Shown here: positions 45,667-59,000 of the stretch, piece after piece
Layout of the letters: each line of letters begins with the position of its first letter
How positions within the stretch are numbered: position 1 is the first letter of the stretch
NCBI GenBank assembly: GCA_947652605.1
Contig: OX393582.1
Span: 11,246,544-11,310,543 of the forward strand
Direction of reading: 5' to 3'
Length of the DNA: 64,000 nt
Source of the DNA: Elmis aenea
Taxonomy: Eukaryota > Arthropoda > Insecta > Coleoptera > Elmidae
The notes under the pieces: generated by a model
What the model was told of the DNA's origin: nothing
Database searches by the model: none
The model's input: the letters and a program-made list of their open reading frames with translations, nothing else
Translations under genes and position numbers: made by a program

Positions 45667-48403
45667 TTATTTCTCCAACTGTCTAATTTGCATAAGCAAT
45701 TCTTTTTTTCGTTGTAATTTTGTTAACTGTTCCGGTTCTGGCTTGCCAATTTGTCCAGATTTTATTTTTTCCTCCAACGCTTCGATTTCCCGAAGTCTCT
45801 TCTTCAAGTTTTTCAACCGCTTTTCTGGATCCGAAGATTGATTGCTATTATCGACAGAGGTAGTCTTTTTGGAAACTTTTGGTTCCGTCTGTTTGGCAGT
45901 TTTAATTTCTTGTTTCACTTTCGTTGTGTCACTAATTTTTATGTTGTCTAAATGTCTGGTAACATCATCAACACCTAAGTACAACAAAAACGTACAGATT
46001 ACTCAAACTGCATTTTATATTTTCAGATTAACATTCATAAACTGTTAAATTGCTCTATACACGGTGGTCCACTTTTTAGTAGCAGGACTTTAACAGTCGA
46101 TATAAAAACTTGTTTTACAGCGAAAAATTCACATCAACATGGGTCCAAAAACGCTTCATTTTAAAGATACAGGGTGTTGAAATTTTCGAAAAAATAAGAT
46201 TTAATGTTTAATCCTGTCTAAACCAGTAGATATATTTAAACCAAATTTGGTATACAGCACCACCTTACAGGTTGGCACAATCGGTGAAAATTTCAAGTCC
46301 CACAAGCAACCAGTGGCGGAGTTGTGGGGGTTCAGTTTCAATAAATTTTATAAAAAACTAGTACGGACCTGTTCAAAATCAAACTTGAACTTGTTTTTGC
46401 GTACAGCATTTTATTCTAAACAAAAAGTGTCTCCTGACTTTTCTTAGTATCTGCCACCGTTTGGCGCGAAATTTGATTTATTTTACTATTTTCGCGAAAA
46501 ATTAGCTCCTATTCGATCTAAAAATATAACTAATATTCGTAATAAGGAAGTAATTACCGATTTTTGCAGTTTATAATAACAAAACGTACTAATAATAAGG
46601 GAAGAAGCTGCGCTAAATTAACGATTAATAAGCATTTACTCTGCAAGTTGCAATTTTTTGCTTTTCGCGATATTTTTAGATCGAACTTGGGAGCAAATTT
46701 TTCGCGAAAATTGTAAAATAAATCAAATTCCGCGCCAAACGGTGGCAGATACAAAGAAAACTCAGGAGACACTTTTTGTTTAGAATAAAATGCTCTACCC
46801 AAAAACAAGTTCGAGTTTGATTTTAAACAGGTCCGTACTATTTTTTTATAAAATTTATTGAAACTGAACCCCCACAACTACGCCACTGGTTGCTTGTGGG
46901 CCTTGAAATTTTTATCGATTGTGGTAACCTGTAAGGTGGTGTTGTATATCAAATTTGGTTTTAATATATCTACTGGTTGAGAAACGGTTAAACATTATCG
47001 TTTTTTTTTTCGAAAATTTCAACACCCTGTATCTTTAAAATGAAGCGTTTATGGGCCCATGTGAATATGGAATTTTTGCTTTAAAATAAGTTTTTCTATC
47101 GACTGTTAAAGTCCTGCTACTAAAAAGTGGACCACCCTGCATACATTTAAACCATAATACATAATATCTCCACTATACAGGTAAAAAATTCAGTTTAAAG
47201 AACAGGATAGAATTATATTTATCATTGAAAACAAATGTTTAAAATATTTTCAAAGCCTACTAGTTTCATTCTATTAAACATTTCGTTTGTAGCCCAACAG
47301 TTTCAAGAAAACTACAATAACTTGAGAAATATTAATTTGACATAATTCACCTTCATTGGTTTTTAAAGATTATTAAATTACCAATAAGAAAATATAAAAA
47401 TGTATAGGGTGTTCCATTTAAAAAAAACTGGCTTATTGTATGAAATTTAGCCAAATGGATTGGACATAAGAAACACTGTGTATTATTTTAAATTTTAACT
47501 AGTCAGCAAGCAGTATGACCCTATTGTCGAACAAATTTTCAGAGGAATTTGTTTCGACATGGCCAAGTTGCCAAATATTAATATTTTTCTAGAGTCCTAT
47601 ATCTGTCAAAATTTTCATAAAAACCCAAATAACTCAAACACGATTAATTTTAGGTACAAAAGAAATCACATATTTTTGAAAGACAATTTAGTTTTGGGTT
47701 TAAGAATTACGAAATATACTGGGTGTTCTATTTTAAAAAAAGTTATGTATCAGTTCACACAAACAAAATACTGTGCATAGTTGAAAATAATTTCAGATTA
47801 TGTAGTAAATGACCACAAACAACTTTTATTTAAACCTTTTTAAAATTCTCATTAATAACAGTTATCAAATAATTCGTCTTAGCTGGGACATCCTGTATAT
47901 CTCAATTAAAATAGAATTTTGTATGAAACCATAAGATCTCAAAACCTTTCTACAATCAGCCTCCATCGCCCGAAGGCACCAAACCCAGTACACAATAAAC
48001 TGTAATTAAATTGATATTATCAATAGAACTTACTAGATTTGGGCTTTTTCTTGGTTTTACTTTTTTCTTTATCATCCAAAATAAATAAGCCGGGTATGCT
48101 TTGATGAGCTACATGACCTGACGACAAAGTAACAGGATTTGATTTTGTTGTAGTCCGATTTGCAAACTGTTTGCCTTTACTTTCATACAAAGGAACTTCT
48201 TCTTGTGGCACATATCCTTCTTTAACTCTTCTTGCTTTACGCCATGTTCCATCTGGTCTCTGCGAAGCCGGAATTACTGAATCTCCTATTAAATAAAATA
48301 CATCCACATTAATTGGATTGAGAAGCTAACCTCAAAAGCAACACAAGTTATACCTACATGTCAGAAACTTACCGTTTTCGTCACGTGCGTTCACAGAATA
48401 CAT
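45667..48403 (-). CDS. Pym: PYM, partner of Y14 and Mago
   Basis: Cytoplasmic, ribosome-associated factor that dismantles exon junction complexes by binding the Mago-Y14 dimer. Exons on the minus strand: 48403-48373, 48285-48034, 45974-45667. All introns are GT-AG, phases agree, 591 nt or 196 residues, the usual PYM length. The N-terminal Mago-Y14-binding block reads [20 protein letters not shown], then [17 protein letters not shown]. The middle is Lys/Thr/Ser-rich. The C-terminus is a charged helix with [20 protein letters not shown] and ends QIRQLEK. The first exon has only 31 coding nt ([10 protein letters not shown]). The 2.1-kb second intron holds a palindromic transposon. The peroxidase gene lies to its right in the opposite direction. 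Confidence 0.93.
46060..47139. mobile_element. Palindromic miniature element, about 540-bp arms
   Basis: The right arm is a near-complete inverted copy of the left, meeting near 46590. Ends are CACGGTGGTCCACTTTTTAG and complement of CAGGGTGGTCCAC. Internal block CAGTGGCGGAGTTGTGGGGG appears in both arms. It lies within a PYM intron. A related single arm occurs at 6190-6750. Confidence 0.8.
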
Positions 48404-49533
48404 TTCCAACAATATTTATTCAACGCTATACATATATAATAAGAGGAACTATGGTATAATTTATTGTTTTTACTTTTTATTACATGAATATTATTTTTCA
48501 ATATTTTGGTGCCATATTTGTAGCCAACTGCAGCAATATCTCTACAAACTTCCACTGAATATAATTATCAATTGACCTAATACTAAAACATTTTGAAAAT
48601 AATTTTAAACAATTTCTGTTTCCAATATAAGCATAAGTTACCGTTAAAATATATATTGTCGATGTTTCTTACATCATATAACTAGGTATTTTATAAAATA
48701 CTGACTGGTTCTCTGCAATTAAAGTACAGAATTTGTAAATTATTTGATACTTTAACTAGTGATTGTATACAATACCTAGTTATTACATAAAATAATGTAA
48801 TTTTACTAAATAAAGTATTAAATAAGTAAGAAGGGCCAAAGATTATAGCTTAAAGGACTAGATAGCTTTTAATAGACTGTTAAAAGTTGACTACATTAAA
48901 ATGTAGTGCTACGCTCAAAAAATACCAAATGATGGTCAGGTTTTAGGTTGCTGGTTAGCTCATATAAAAATTATAGAGTGCGTAAAATATCATAGAAAAG
49001 ATAGCTCTGTATCCCATATTTTGACAAATGTTATCATTTATTTTATTTATTGGTATAAAGCACAGAGAATTACAGTTAGTCAATTAATCAATATAATGTT
49101 TTTTAATTAACAAGATAATCTACTGATGAACAAAATCATTTTTAAAACTGATATAAATTTGTTTTAAGAGATTCTTAATAGATTATAAGTTTATAAGATG
49201 GGTTATGTTTTAATTAAACTTGTATGTACATTCAACATTCACGTTTATAGCATCAAGGAAAAGATTTAATTAGATAATTTTTTTTTCATTTGTTGATCTG
49301 ATAACACAAACTTGATTGATGTGTAATTTGCAATACTTATTTACTATTTTTTACAAACAGATAACTGTATCTAAGTTGTTGATTTGGTAAATTATGCGAC
49401 ACTTGAACTAATTTTACGACGATAAAACAAACTAAGTATTTTTGGGCAGCCTTAAAGTAAAAAATAAATCATCATGAAACAAGCATGATTTATAGAAACT
49501 ATACATAAACATTTTGGTCAGAATAAATAGTTA
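48404..49533. other. AT-rich intergenic region between PYM and the peroxidase
   Basis: No coding frame or complete mobile element was recognised. It presumably contains the PYM promoter just right of 48403, but no clear TATA box or initiator stands out. Confidence 0.45.
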
Positions 49534-49747
49534 GGAGGTGTCAGTATTCGGTCAGCAAATTTTTTTTGTTTTTTGGCCAATAAAATTTAATTTTTGGTCA
49601 GAATAAATAATAAAATGTTTAAATAAATAATTTAAATTAACCTAAACGTTTGTTTTTATTAAAAAAAAAAACTTTAACTAATCTTTAACTTGATCCTTTA
49701 TTACTGACCAAATTTGAATGACAAATTGCGATTTAATACTGACACCT
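49534..49747. mobile_element. Short miniature element, AGGTGTCAGTATT ends
   Basis: About 214 bp with inverted ends AGGTGTCAGTATT and AATACTGACACCT, bordered by TTA and TAA. Interior repeats TTGGTCAGAATAAAT. No coding capacity. Confidence 0.55.
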
Positions 49748-50050
49748 AATTATAATGTTCAAAATATTCATATACAGGGTGGACTTCTGGTTTAATGTTG
49801 TTTAAAGTTAGTTTCTTAAGTGTTTTAAACATATTTTCTACTGTTTTCTTGTATGCTTATTTTTACATGAAAACTATTGACACTTGTTATGCAGTAATCC
49901 AGTTACCCTTGGTTATAAAGTAATGAATAGATAATTTATAGATATTGCGGCTAAGTGGCAGATTTTATACTATATGAAGTAGGGAGTATTCTATTTAAAT
50001 AAGTACTTATAAAACAATCAGTGGCAAAATTTTGGCTCAGAAGTAAAACA

Positions 50051-53000
50051 ATGAGGCTGATAATAGGTTTATTTGCTTTTTCATTTAGCCTTGCAATTTG
50101 TGATGCAAATGAATGTAATACATGTGTTATACAACCACTGCTAACTTCTTCAATTAAGTGCCCTATTTGTAAGTATATTTATGACTTGATTGTTCACACA
50201 TAATACAAATCAAAACGAAACTTTGTTTTGTAGTCCTTCGAAATATGAAAAACCCATGGCATTTAAAAAGTTAATATTTTACTGAACATAAAAAAAACAG
50301 TATAAACCTCACAATACAGATTATGAATAATAATAAAAATAATAAATGTGTTATAATATAAAATGTATTATTTCTAACAGTTAGGGCAAAAATAGGTAAC
50401 ACGAGATGTTTGTTGCATTTTGCACAGGTCATGGCGGTTTTATTATCACAAATAGAAGGGCAAAATTTACATCTTGCACGTTTATTTGATAGAACTTTTA
50501 TACCACTTGTGCCAGGAACATGCAATTCCACTGCTTGGATATTTTTTACAATGGCAATCGCTTGCTCATTACGTGGCAAGTATTTTCTATTTTTAATATA
50601 TGGAGTTATTAGTAGCTTCCCCAGTTCTTCTGGTTACAATCTTCATTTACGTAAAACACTATTTTTGCATTGCTGGTTTATTTCTGTTCATAGCAAAAAA
50701 TAATTATAAGCACTAGTGTCGAGTATATTGTAAAAGATTATCATTGGCCAGCGGTTAGTTTTTCGTTTGCAAGTATATGTAGCTACTACTTGATCAAATG
50801 TGTCGACTGCTCCCCTTGCAGCGTTATAATCAAGAATGATCTGAGGTTTTTTATCGTACCTACCTATAACTAATTTCTTTAACGTGGTGTAAGGTACTCA
50901 TAAGAATCACTTTTTTTTTGTTTCTTGGAAAAAATTAAACAACGGTAGTATCTTTAGTAAAATAAAATTTTGAACTGTGTTCTTTATTTTTAATTGTTAT
51001 CACGGGAAGTTCAGGTTTATTTTTTCTAACCGTTCCAAACATTGTGACTTTTTTTTGAGAAGAGTTTGTCCCAACTTATGCGAAGTAAAAAAATATTACA
51101 GGTGACGTTATTTCCTCTGAGTCCATGAGTTAGATCGATAACAACACGCATTTCTTAATTTTTTTCGGGCGCTTCATTAAGTCGTTTTCCGGTATATACT
51201 TGTGTTTTAAGAACATAGAGCTAGAACTGTTATTATTTATTTTATTTAGTCATGAGTCCTTCTACTGTTTCTCGGTCTTTTGTTTTTTCCCTGTGTTCTT
51301 GCTTCATATGGTTTTCTGGTTAACCTTTCTTCTTTCATCCTATAAATGTGACCCAACCATCCCAGCTGCCTTTCCTGTATTTTTGTTTCAACTGATTTTA
51401 TCTTTAATTGTTCTCTATAGGTATGTTTCGTTTCTGATTCTATCTTTTTTGGTTTTTCCTTGGATTTTTCTTAGAAATCTCATTTCTGCTGCATTCACTC
51501 GGCTACTATTTTTATTTGTGTGCACACGTTTCACTTCCGTATAAAAGTGCCGGAGTTACTGCCTTTTTGATCACTTCCACTTTTGTACGTTTTGGGACTT
51601 CTCTATTTCCAAAAAATGTTGTTCCTAAACTATTACATATTCTTCCCACATTTCCTATCCTTTCGCTTATTTCCTTGTCCATTCCTCCATTTTTCTCTAT
51701 GATCACTCCTAAATATAAGCTTTCTACCTGTTCTAACCTTCTAGTTTGTTGTTAAGTTTATATATAAACGTATAGTTCGCTTTGTTGCTATAAAATTTTG
51801 TTGTTGTGAATTTAACAAATTATGTTACGCGAAGAACATTATTTGGTACATTTTTATTATATGACCATTGGACGGGACCATGTTTGCAAAAATTACATTT
51901 ATCATTTATATTTTTATGTCATGAATTTTAAATCGACATATTAACTGCTTATTTTTATTTTATAGGTACCCCACAAGACTTAGAAGCAATTTCCAAGTGT
52001 CATAAAAAAATACCACAGCGAAAGGTAGATGTATCTGAAAATGTACATAAGGCAAACAAAGACCAAACAGCAAATGAGCTAAAATGCCCTTTTCTTGCAG
52101 CGTAAGTTTGTATAGTGGACATGAACGTTTTGCGTTAGTATAACCCTTATAAAAACAATTCTAAATGTACTACTTTATATTTTTGCAATAAAAATGTAAG
52201 GACTTATTTCGTTCAATAAAAATTGCAAGTCACAAATTCAAAATTTTACTTAACTTTAACGGACCTTACTGCCTAATTTTCTGTTATCTTTATTTTATTG
52301 TTATTACACAGTGGACTTAAAAAAAAATCTTGAGAAGTAAATTGAGTTTAGTATTTATTATTATTTGAATAATATCTATATCTATAACAATACTATAACT
52401 CAGTGTTTCTCAGTGTGGTCCGCGGCCGCTAGGGGTCCCTGATTCCTTCTGAAGGGACCCCCTGAGCCTATTCATGATGTTCGATCATCAAAATTTATTT
52501 TCCAGGCTAAAATATGCTCAGGGGATATCAAAATGTGTAAATCCATCAAAATCCAGAATTCGAAAATTTTTGCGATCGCAACGTTCTTCGTACTACGCAT
52601 GACGAAAGTATAAATCAACTTATTCTTTTCCTATCGTCTTTTGCCTTACGGCGTCGGCTTTTAAGGGTTCTCCACCCACCCTTTCCATTCCTTCCTGACT
52701 CCCGTCATCGCTTTTGACTGTTCTCCCTCGCTCGCGGGCTAGTTGTTCGATTCTTTTTTTCATATTGGTTGTTGGTCTACCTGCTCGCCTCTTCCCATAC
52801 CTTTTTGATTCCGTTACTCTTTTTGTCAATGCTTCCGGCGGCATCCTCTGTACGTGCCCATACCATTTTAGCTGTTTTTCTTCCATACTTTGGATTACTG
52901 GTTTTTGCTTTAATTTGTTCTGCATGTCTTTATTTTTGCACTTGTCTCTTTTAGTTTTTCCTGCAATTTTTCTTAAAAATTTCATTTCAGCTGCCGTTAG

Positions 53001-56000
53001 TCTCTTCTCGTGTTTAGTTATTAGGAGCTATGGCTCGCTACTAAACAACATAGTTGGTATTGCAACCGTGGTGTAGATTCTGGTTTTTGTTTTTATATTG
53101 ATTTCTTTTATCCCAAGAATTGCTTTATTTAATTGGTATATTCTCGAGGTTTTTCTAGTTCTGCATAGAATTTCCGTGCCTATTTTCCCATCTTCGCTTA
53201 TTTTGGTTCCTAGGTACTCCAATGTTGTGACTTGTTCCAGTACGTTGTCTCGGCACTTAATGTGTTGCTGGTCTTCTGCATCATTTATTTTCATTATTTA
53301 TATTTTCCCTGTGTTTATTTCCATTCCCATTTGTTGTATTGTATCGTTCCATTGGTTCAATGACTTTTGTTTGTCTTCTGTGTTATCCCCCACCATTACT
53401 ATATCATCTGCGTATAATAGGCTCTGTATCTGAATGGGCCTTAGATCTCTGTATCCGACTGTTACTTTCGGTGTGTTACTAGTAAAAATCAACTAAAAAT
53501 TAAAATATATTTGTTTTTTTCAGACAACTGAACTATAAAGTACCCAAACCTAATAAACTAAATAGTGAAACAAGAGGTGACTTTGATACGTGCTTCATAG
53601 AAGTACCAGTGTGTGATCCAAACAGCAAATATCGCTCAATAAACGGCTCTTGCAATAATTTGGAACATCCAACATGGGGAATGTCCCATACAGCCTACGC
53701 CAGGATTTTACCACCAAGTTACCGAGATGGAATACATCTACCGCGCGTAGCGTCGAACGGAAATCCTCTACCATTAGCTAGAGAATTAAGCACGACTTTT
53801 CTATACGATCAGAACAATCAAGACAGTGCCAGTTTGAGCGTCATGCACTGGGCACAGTTTGTGGCACATGATTTTTCCCTAACCCCCTCAACAGGTAACA
53901 GAGTTTTTCCAGCTAAAATGAAGTCGAAAATCTACACAAAATAATTACAGAAACGGGGGGAGTAAGGTGCTGCGATGACCCTGACAATGCACCTGAAGAC
54001 ATTTGCATACACGTAGTTATACCTGAAGATGATCCATTTTATTCGCAATTTAATGTAACGTGTTTAAGTTCTATTCGAAATGCACACACTCTGACAGGAA
54101 ACTGCACTGGAGGACCAGCACAACAGGTAAGTAAGCCTGGTTAATTATTGCATTTAAAGTACAGGGTGTTTCAAAACCGTCTATCTATTTTGGTGAAATA
54201 GCATAAGTTTTTAGAAGTTACTTGATGCAGGGGTTTGGAGCAGTCCAATTTTTTAGTTGCTCCGCTCCAACTCCGCTCCGGCATCAAGATGCCTGCTCCA
54301 GCTCCGCTCCCGCTCCGCTCCGCGCTCCAAATATTAATCAAATAAGTTTTTTTATTTAAACATTTGTTTTCTAAAACAAAGCTAAAATTTTATGAGATAT
54401 GTGGAAACGGACCAAAAATTACAATATTTGACCCTAAGAAACAAGTGAAGTTAAATAAATGAACAAATTATTGATCTTCAAAAGTTAAAAAAAGAAAAAA
54501 AAGTTCTTTAAAATTTTTCAAAATTCAAATACAAAATAATGAAAATTAATATTCAGAAAAGTTACATTATAATAATTTTACTTCAAAAAAATCAAATTTA
54601 GTTTATTTATAATTCTATTAAATACTATACCCATGAAAATAATTCATAAAAATTGTAGTTTATAATAGTAAAGTGGAGCAGTGGAGCAATCAAAATTCTT
54701 TGCTCCGGGCTCCGCTCCCGCTCCGGGCAAAAACCTATTGCTCCACTGCTCCGCGCTCCAGCTCCGCGCTCCGCTCCAAACCCCTGACTTGATGACATAC
54801 CTTCTGTTCAAAAAGTATCGGGATTTGTGTATGTTGATGTATGTGAAAAAGAAGCGTCAATAAATTTTCTTTTTTTTGCGTGGCTAAGTTGACAATACTC
54901 TCATTGACATATATGCCAAATTTGGGAGTGATCTGTCAATTAGTTTGTTTTTGCAGTTGACATTGGTTGACATTAAGTCCTATCAACTATTTTGACCATG
55001 TCAAAAAATTTTGAACAAAGTGTCTAAAGTTTTGCGTTTCTAACGAAATATCTTGTGCTAAAGCACTACAAATGTTGCAAAAGGCCTATGGCGATACTTG
55101 CATATCAAAAACACAGGCAAATGAGTGTTACAAATTGTTCAAAGACGGTCGGAAGTCATTGAAAACCTCCAGCGTTCTGGTATCTACATCAACTAATGAC
55201 GAAAACCTTAACATATCGCTTGGTTCTGTCCACAAAATTGTAGTTGATATTTTGGGCTTCAAAAAGGTTGCAGCATGGCTCGTTCCAAAATTGATAAATT
55301 TCATGCAAAAAGACTGAAGATCGTGTCTGAAGATACGATTTTTCAAGCAGCTGCCGACACCATGTTCATGAAACGGATCATTACCGGTGACGAGACGTGG
55401 GTTTATGAGTATGATACCGAAACCAGTCAACAATCATCCGAGTGGCGCTTTGAAAATGAGCCGTAACCTAAAAAACCACGTCAAAGTCGTTCAAAAAGTA
55501 AGGTGATGTTAACTGTTTTCTTCGATTATCGCGGTGTCGTCCATTATGAATTGCTTCCGGCGGGTCAGACAGTTAATAAGACAACACATACAACTGGACA
55601 ACGGAACGATAAAAAACGTTAGTCAGTACGAATATCTGGGAGTAACAATATGCGAAGATGGAAGAGAGAGAATATAATAAAAAAATTACATCCAATCTTG
55701 TGAAATAAAAACCTAACTAGAAAAACAAAAATAAATATATATCTAAAACGATTATAGTACCAGTAATGGCATATGGGGCAGAGATATGGGTAAGGAACAA
55801 ATCAATGAATCAAAGATTACTCTCGGCCGAAATGGCTTATTGGAGAAGATGCTGCGGCCTATCCTTGTACGATCACATTAGAAATGAAGACCAGAGATAG
55901 ATAAACAGTAAAAGGCACTATTATAGATGACATAAATGAAAAACAGTTAAGATGGTACGCACATCTGCGCAGAATGAGAAAAGAAAGAATACCAATGAAG

Positions 56001-59000
56001 GTATGGAACTGGACTCCAGCACAAAGAAATAGACGAGGGAGACCACGGAAGAAGTATGAAAACAACATAGATGAGGAAATGAAAAATATATAAAATAAAT
56101 TTACCTGAATAAAAGCATACTTCTTGTTTAATTGAACAATTTCCGATAATTTTTGAACAGAATAGTATCTATATATTTCTACATTTTGATACGCAGTGTG
56201 AGTTTTAAATAGTTTTGAGATTCACATCCAAAATCCTTGATCATCATCAATAGAGGATTAAAATGTAATAATATCCTATTGATCTAGAAAAAAAGGTAAA
56301 AGGACATATTAAAAAAATTAAAAACATGAAAAATAATCGCATTTTGTATAAAAATGTACATAAAAATCAATCATCGAGCAATATATTAAAATTCTTGCCA
56401 TTTCACCAATAGATATATAGAAACTTTTGGAACACCCTACATTAATACAAACACTTCACGATTATTACGAGTTTAAAAACGACGAAAATAAATTAACAAA
56501 AGTTGGTATTTAATAAGAGATAAAATTATGTTTTTCAATTCATAACTTAACGGAATGATTGAGTCATGATTTAGCATTCCCACTTCGACTAATATGCATC
56601 AGCGGTTAATTTCGTGCCAGTTTTATAATTTTCATACCAATTATTAGTTATTACGGTAAACTAAATGACAGGGAAATAATGTCATACATTGTTTAAAATT
56701 ACGCGTACCAATAATAAAGAATTAAACACAATCATAAACAAAAATTATTATCAAACTGGTCTTGACCTTGCTATTAAAAATCGATTACAGCAACCAATTC
56801 TGGCCACTCGAATATATTAAATGAAAAGTGGATTGTTTAAAACTTTTTAAAACGGCCAAGATTAAACGTTAAGAAGTCCCTGATAAATTTTTCTTAATCA
56901 GAGGTGCACCAAAAATAGCTTATGGTTAATGTTTTGTGAGCAAGGGTAGGCTTTATTTACCGAACGATCTTACAATCAAAGCAGATTGTATATTATGTAT
57001 ATTTGCGATTTTTTTACACTTCAAAGCCATTTGTCGCATCCTAATCACCATCTTCTTCTGAGCTAATCTTGTTCTTGGAGTTCTCTGTTCTTCATGGCCT
57101 CTTCCACTAGTTTTTTCAGGTTTTTTCTTTGTCCGTCTTACACGTGGTCGCCACTTTCATACTTGTGCTGATAATCGATCTTCTGGCATCCGTCTTGGTT
57201 GGCAATACCATTTTAATCTTTTTGATGTGATTGTATCAATTATAGTAGCACCTACGTCCATTCTTTTTCGGATGTCCTTGTTGCGTATTCTATCGTCTAA
57301 TGAAACCGTAGCACTTCCTCCAGTACTCCATTTCTAGAGCTGTAATTTTATTTTCTTCTATTTTATTAGTTACCCATAGTTCAAGCGCGTATAGGGTTAT
57401 ACTCTCTATTATTGATTTGTACATTTTGGTTTTTGTCGTTTTTGTCACAATCTTGTTCCAAAGCAGGAAGTTTGATTTTCTTATAGCGGCTCGTCCTTGT
57501 CCAGCTCTCTTCGAGACTTCAGTTTTACAGTTTCCATTACTATTTATCTTAACACCAAGATATTTATAATTCATTCGTATTCTCAATGGTTAGGTTTTCA
57601 AGTTGTAAATCGGCGGCATGACCTCAAGTAACAACGTATTCTGTTTTTTCATCATTGATGTTTTTAAGCCCCACTTCTGATATTCTTCGTTTAATTTTCT
57701 GAGCATGTCGCACCCTTGCTTCAAAAGTGACACAATTTAAAAATATACGTTTTTCAGAAAATGCAAAAAACCGTCTTAAACTAAAAATAAAAACTTTTTT
57801 TTTTAAATCAGTTTTCTGATGTTTATAAAACCAGAATCAAGTGGGTTTTTTGTCATTTTTAATTTACAGCTCTAAATATTGTAACGCTAAATACCTTTCT
57901 TTACAGTTGTGACACTTTCTTTGTTCTTCTCAGACACATTACACTTAAATATTTTGAGTTGTGTCACTTTTGTAGAATAAATGTATAGTTATGTCACTTT
58001 TAAGGTTCAGTTTATATTTATTAACAAAGTATTATTTCAAGTTATGACGCTATGCGCAATTCACTGTTAAGTTTTAACTATTCAAAGGTTTTCATATAAA
58101 TTTCTGGAAAATAGAGGTATGCAATCAAAAGTACTACTAGATCACTGATTTAGAAAAAATAAATAAATTTGTCATTACAAAAACTTTATATAGGAAAAAA
58201 AGTATAAACAGCTATATTTAACACAGACTGAGAACATATTTATAACAATTATAGTAGTTCTTTGGAATAATATTTTTGTCGAAGAGGTCTTCAATATCCC
58301 TCTTCTTATTTTCGGGTAATACAAATCGCTTAGAATAAGCTTTAACCAACCTATAAAAGCAGATAATTCAACATGCATTCAAACTCAACAAACATTAAAA
58401 AAATAACCTGACAGAATCCCAAGTTTTTGAAGATCTAATCTTCATATTCTGTACATTGACTTTCTTGAATTCCAAATCCTTATAAGATGTTTTATAGAAG
58501 AATGCTCCTGGATTTTCGCTTTCAACTTTAAGCATCTTAATATCATTCCACTTTAATTTCTTTTTATCTATATCCACTTTAAAACTAGTACCCCACTCTT
58601 CCTGTAGTTTTTAAGTCGTAAAAATCTTTATAAGTCAATTGATGAACACGATATGGCGAACCAGTCTTTTTTGCCATGCCTATTAATGTAATGTACTGTT
58701 CTGGTATATAAATAGGAGTTGATTTTAGGAATCTCTTTACTTGTTTGTCAATCACACTATGAATATTGTCACCCTCATTTTGAGAATGCTCCTGAATCAG
58801 AAATTTATGAGTGATACTACCCAGATTGTATTTTTGTACGGCATATCTGTACATTGCGAGTAGATACTTATTCTTTTGCTGACCGCAGCAGTTCTTCTTC
58901 TCAATTTCAACTTCAGCTTGTTCATAAGTTTCATTTGCACTGTCAGAACTCCTTTCACTTGAGGAACCATTAGTGAAATGTGGCTCTTCTTCTGAATCAT

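Larger units (their letters stand above)
54162..56439. mobile_element. Miniature element enlarged by three later insertions
   Basis: The outer inverted ends are CAGGGTGTTTCAAAACCGTC at 54162 and the related complement ending CACCCTA at 56439, with TCTATCTATT...GGTGAAAT matched on both sides. Removing the hAT and mariner insertions leaves an element of only a few hundred bp. Located in peroxidase intron 4. Confidence 0.65.

Noticed and set aside
45751..46048. Plus-strand frames opposite PYM
   Set aside because: Antisense of the charged PYM C-terminal helix.
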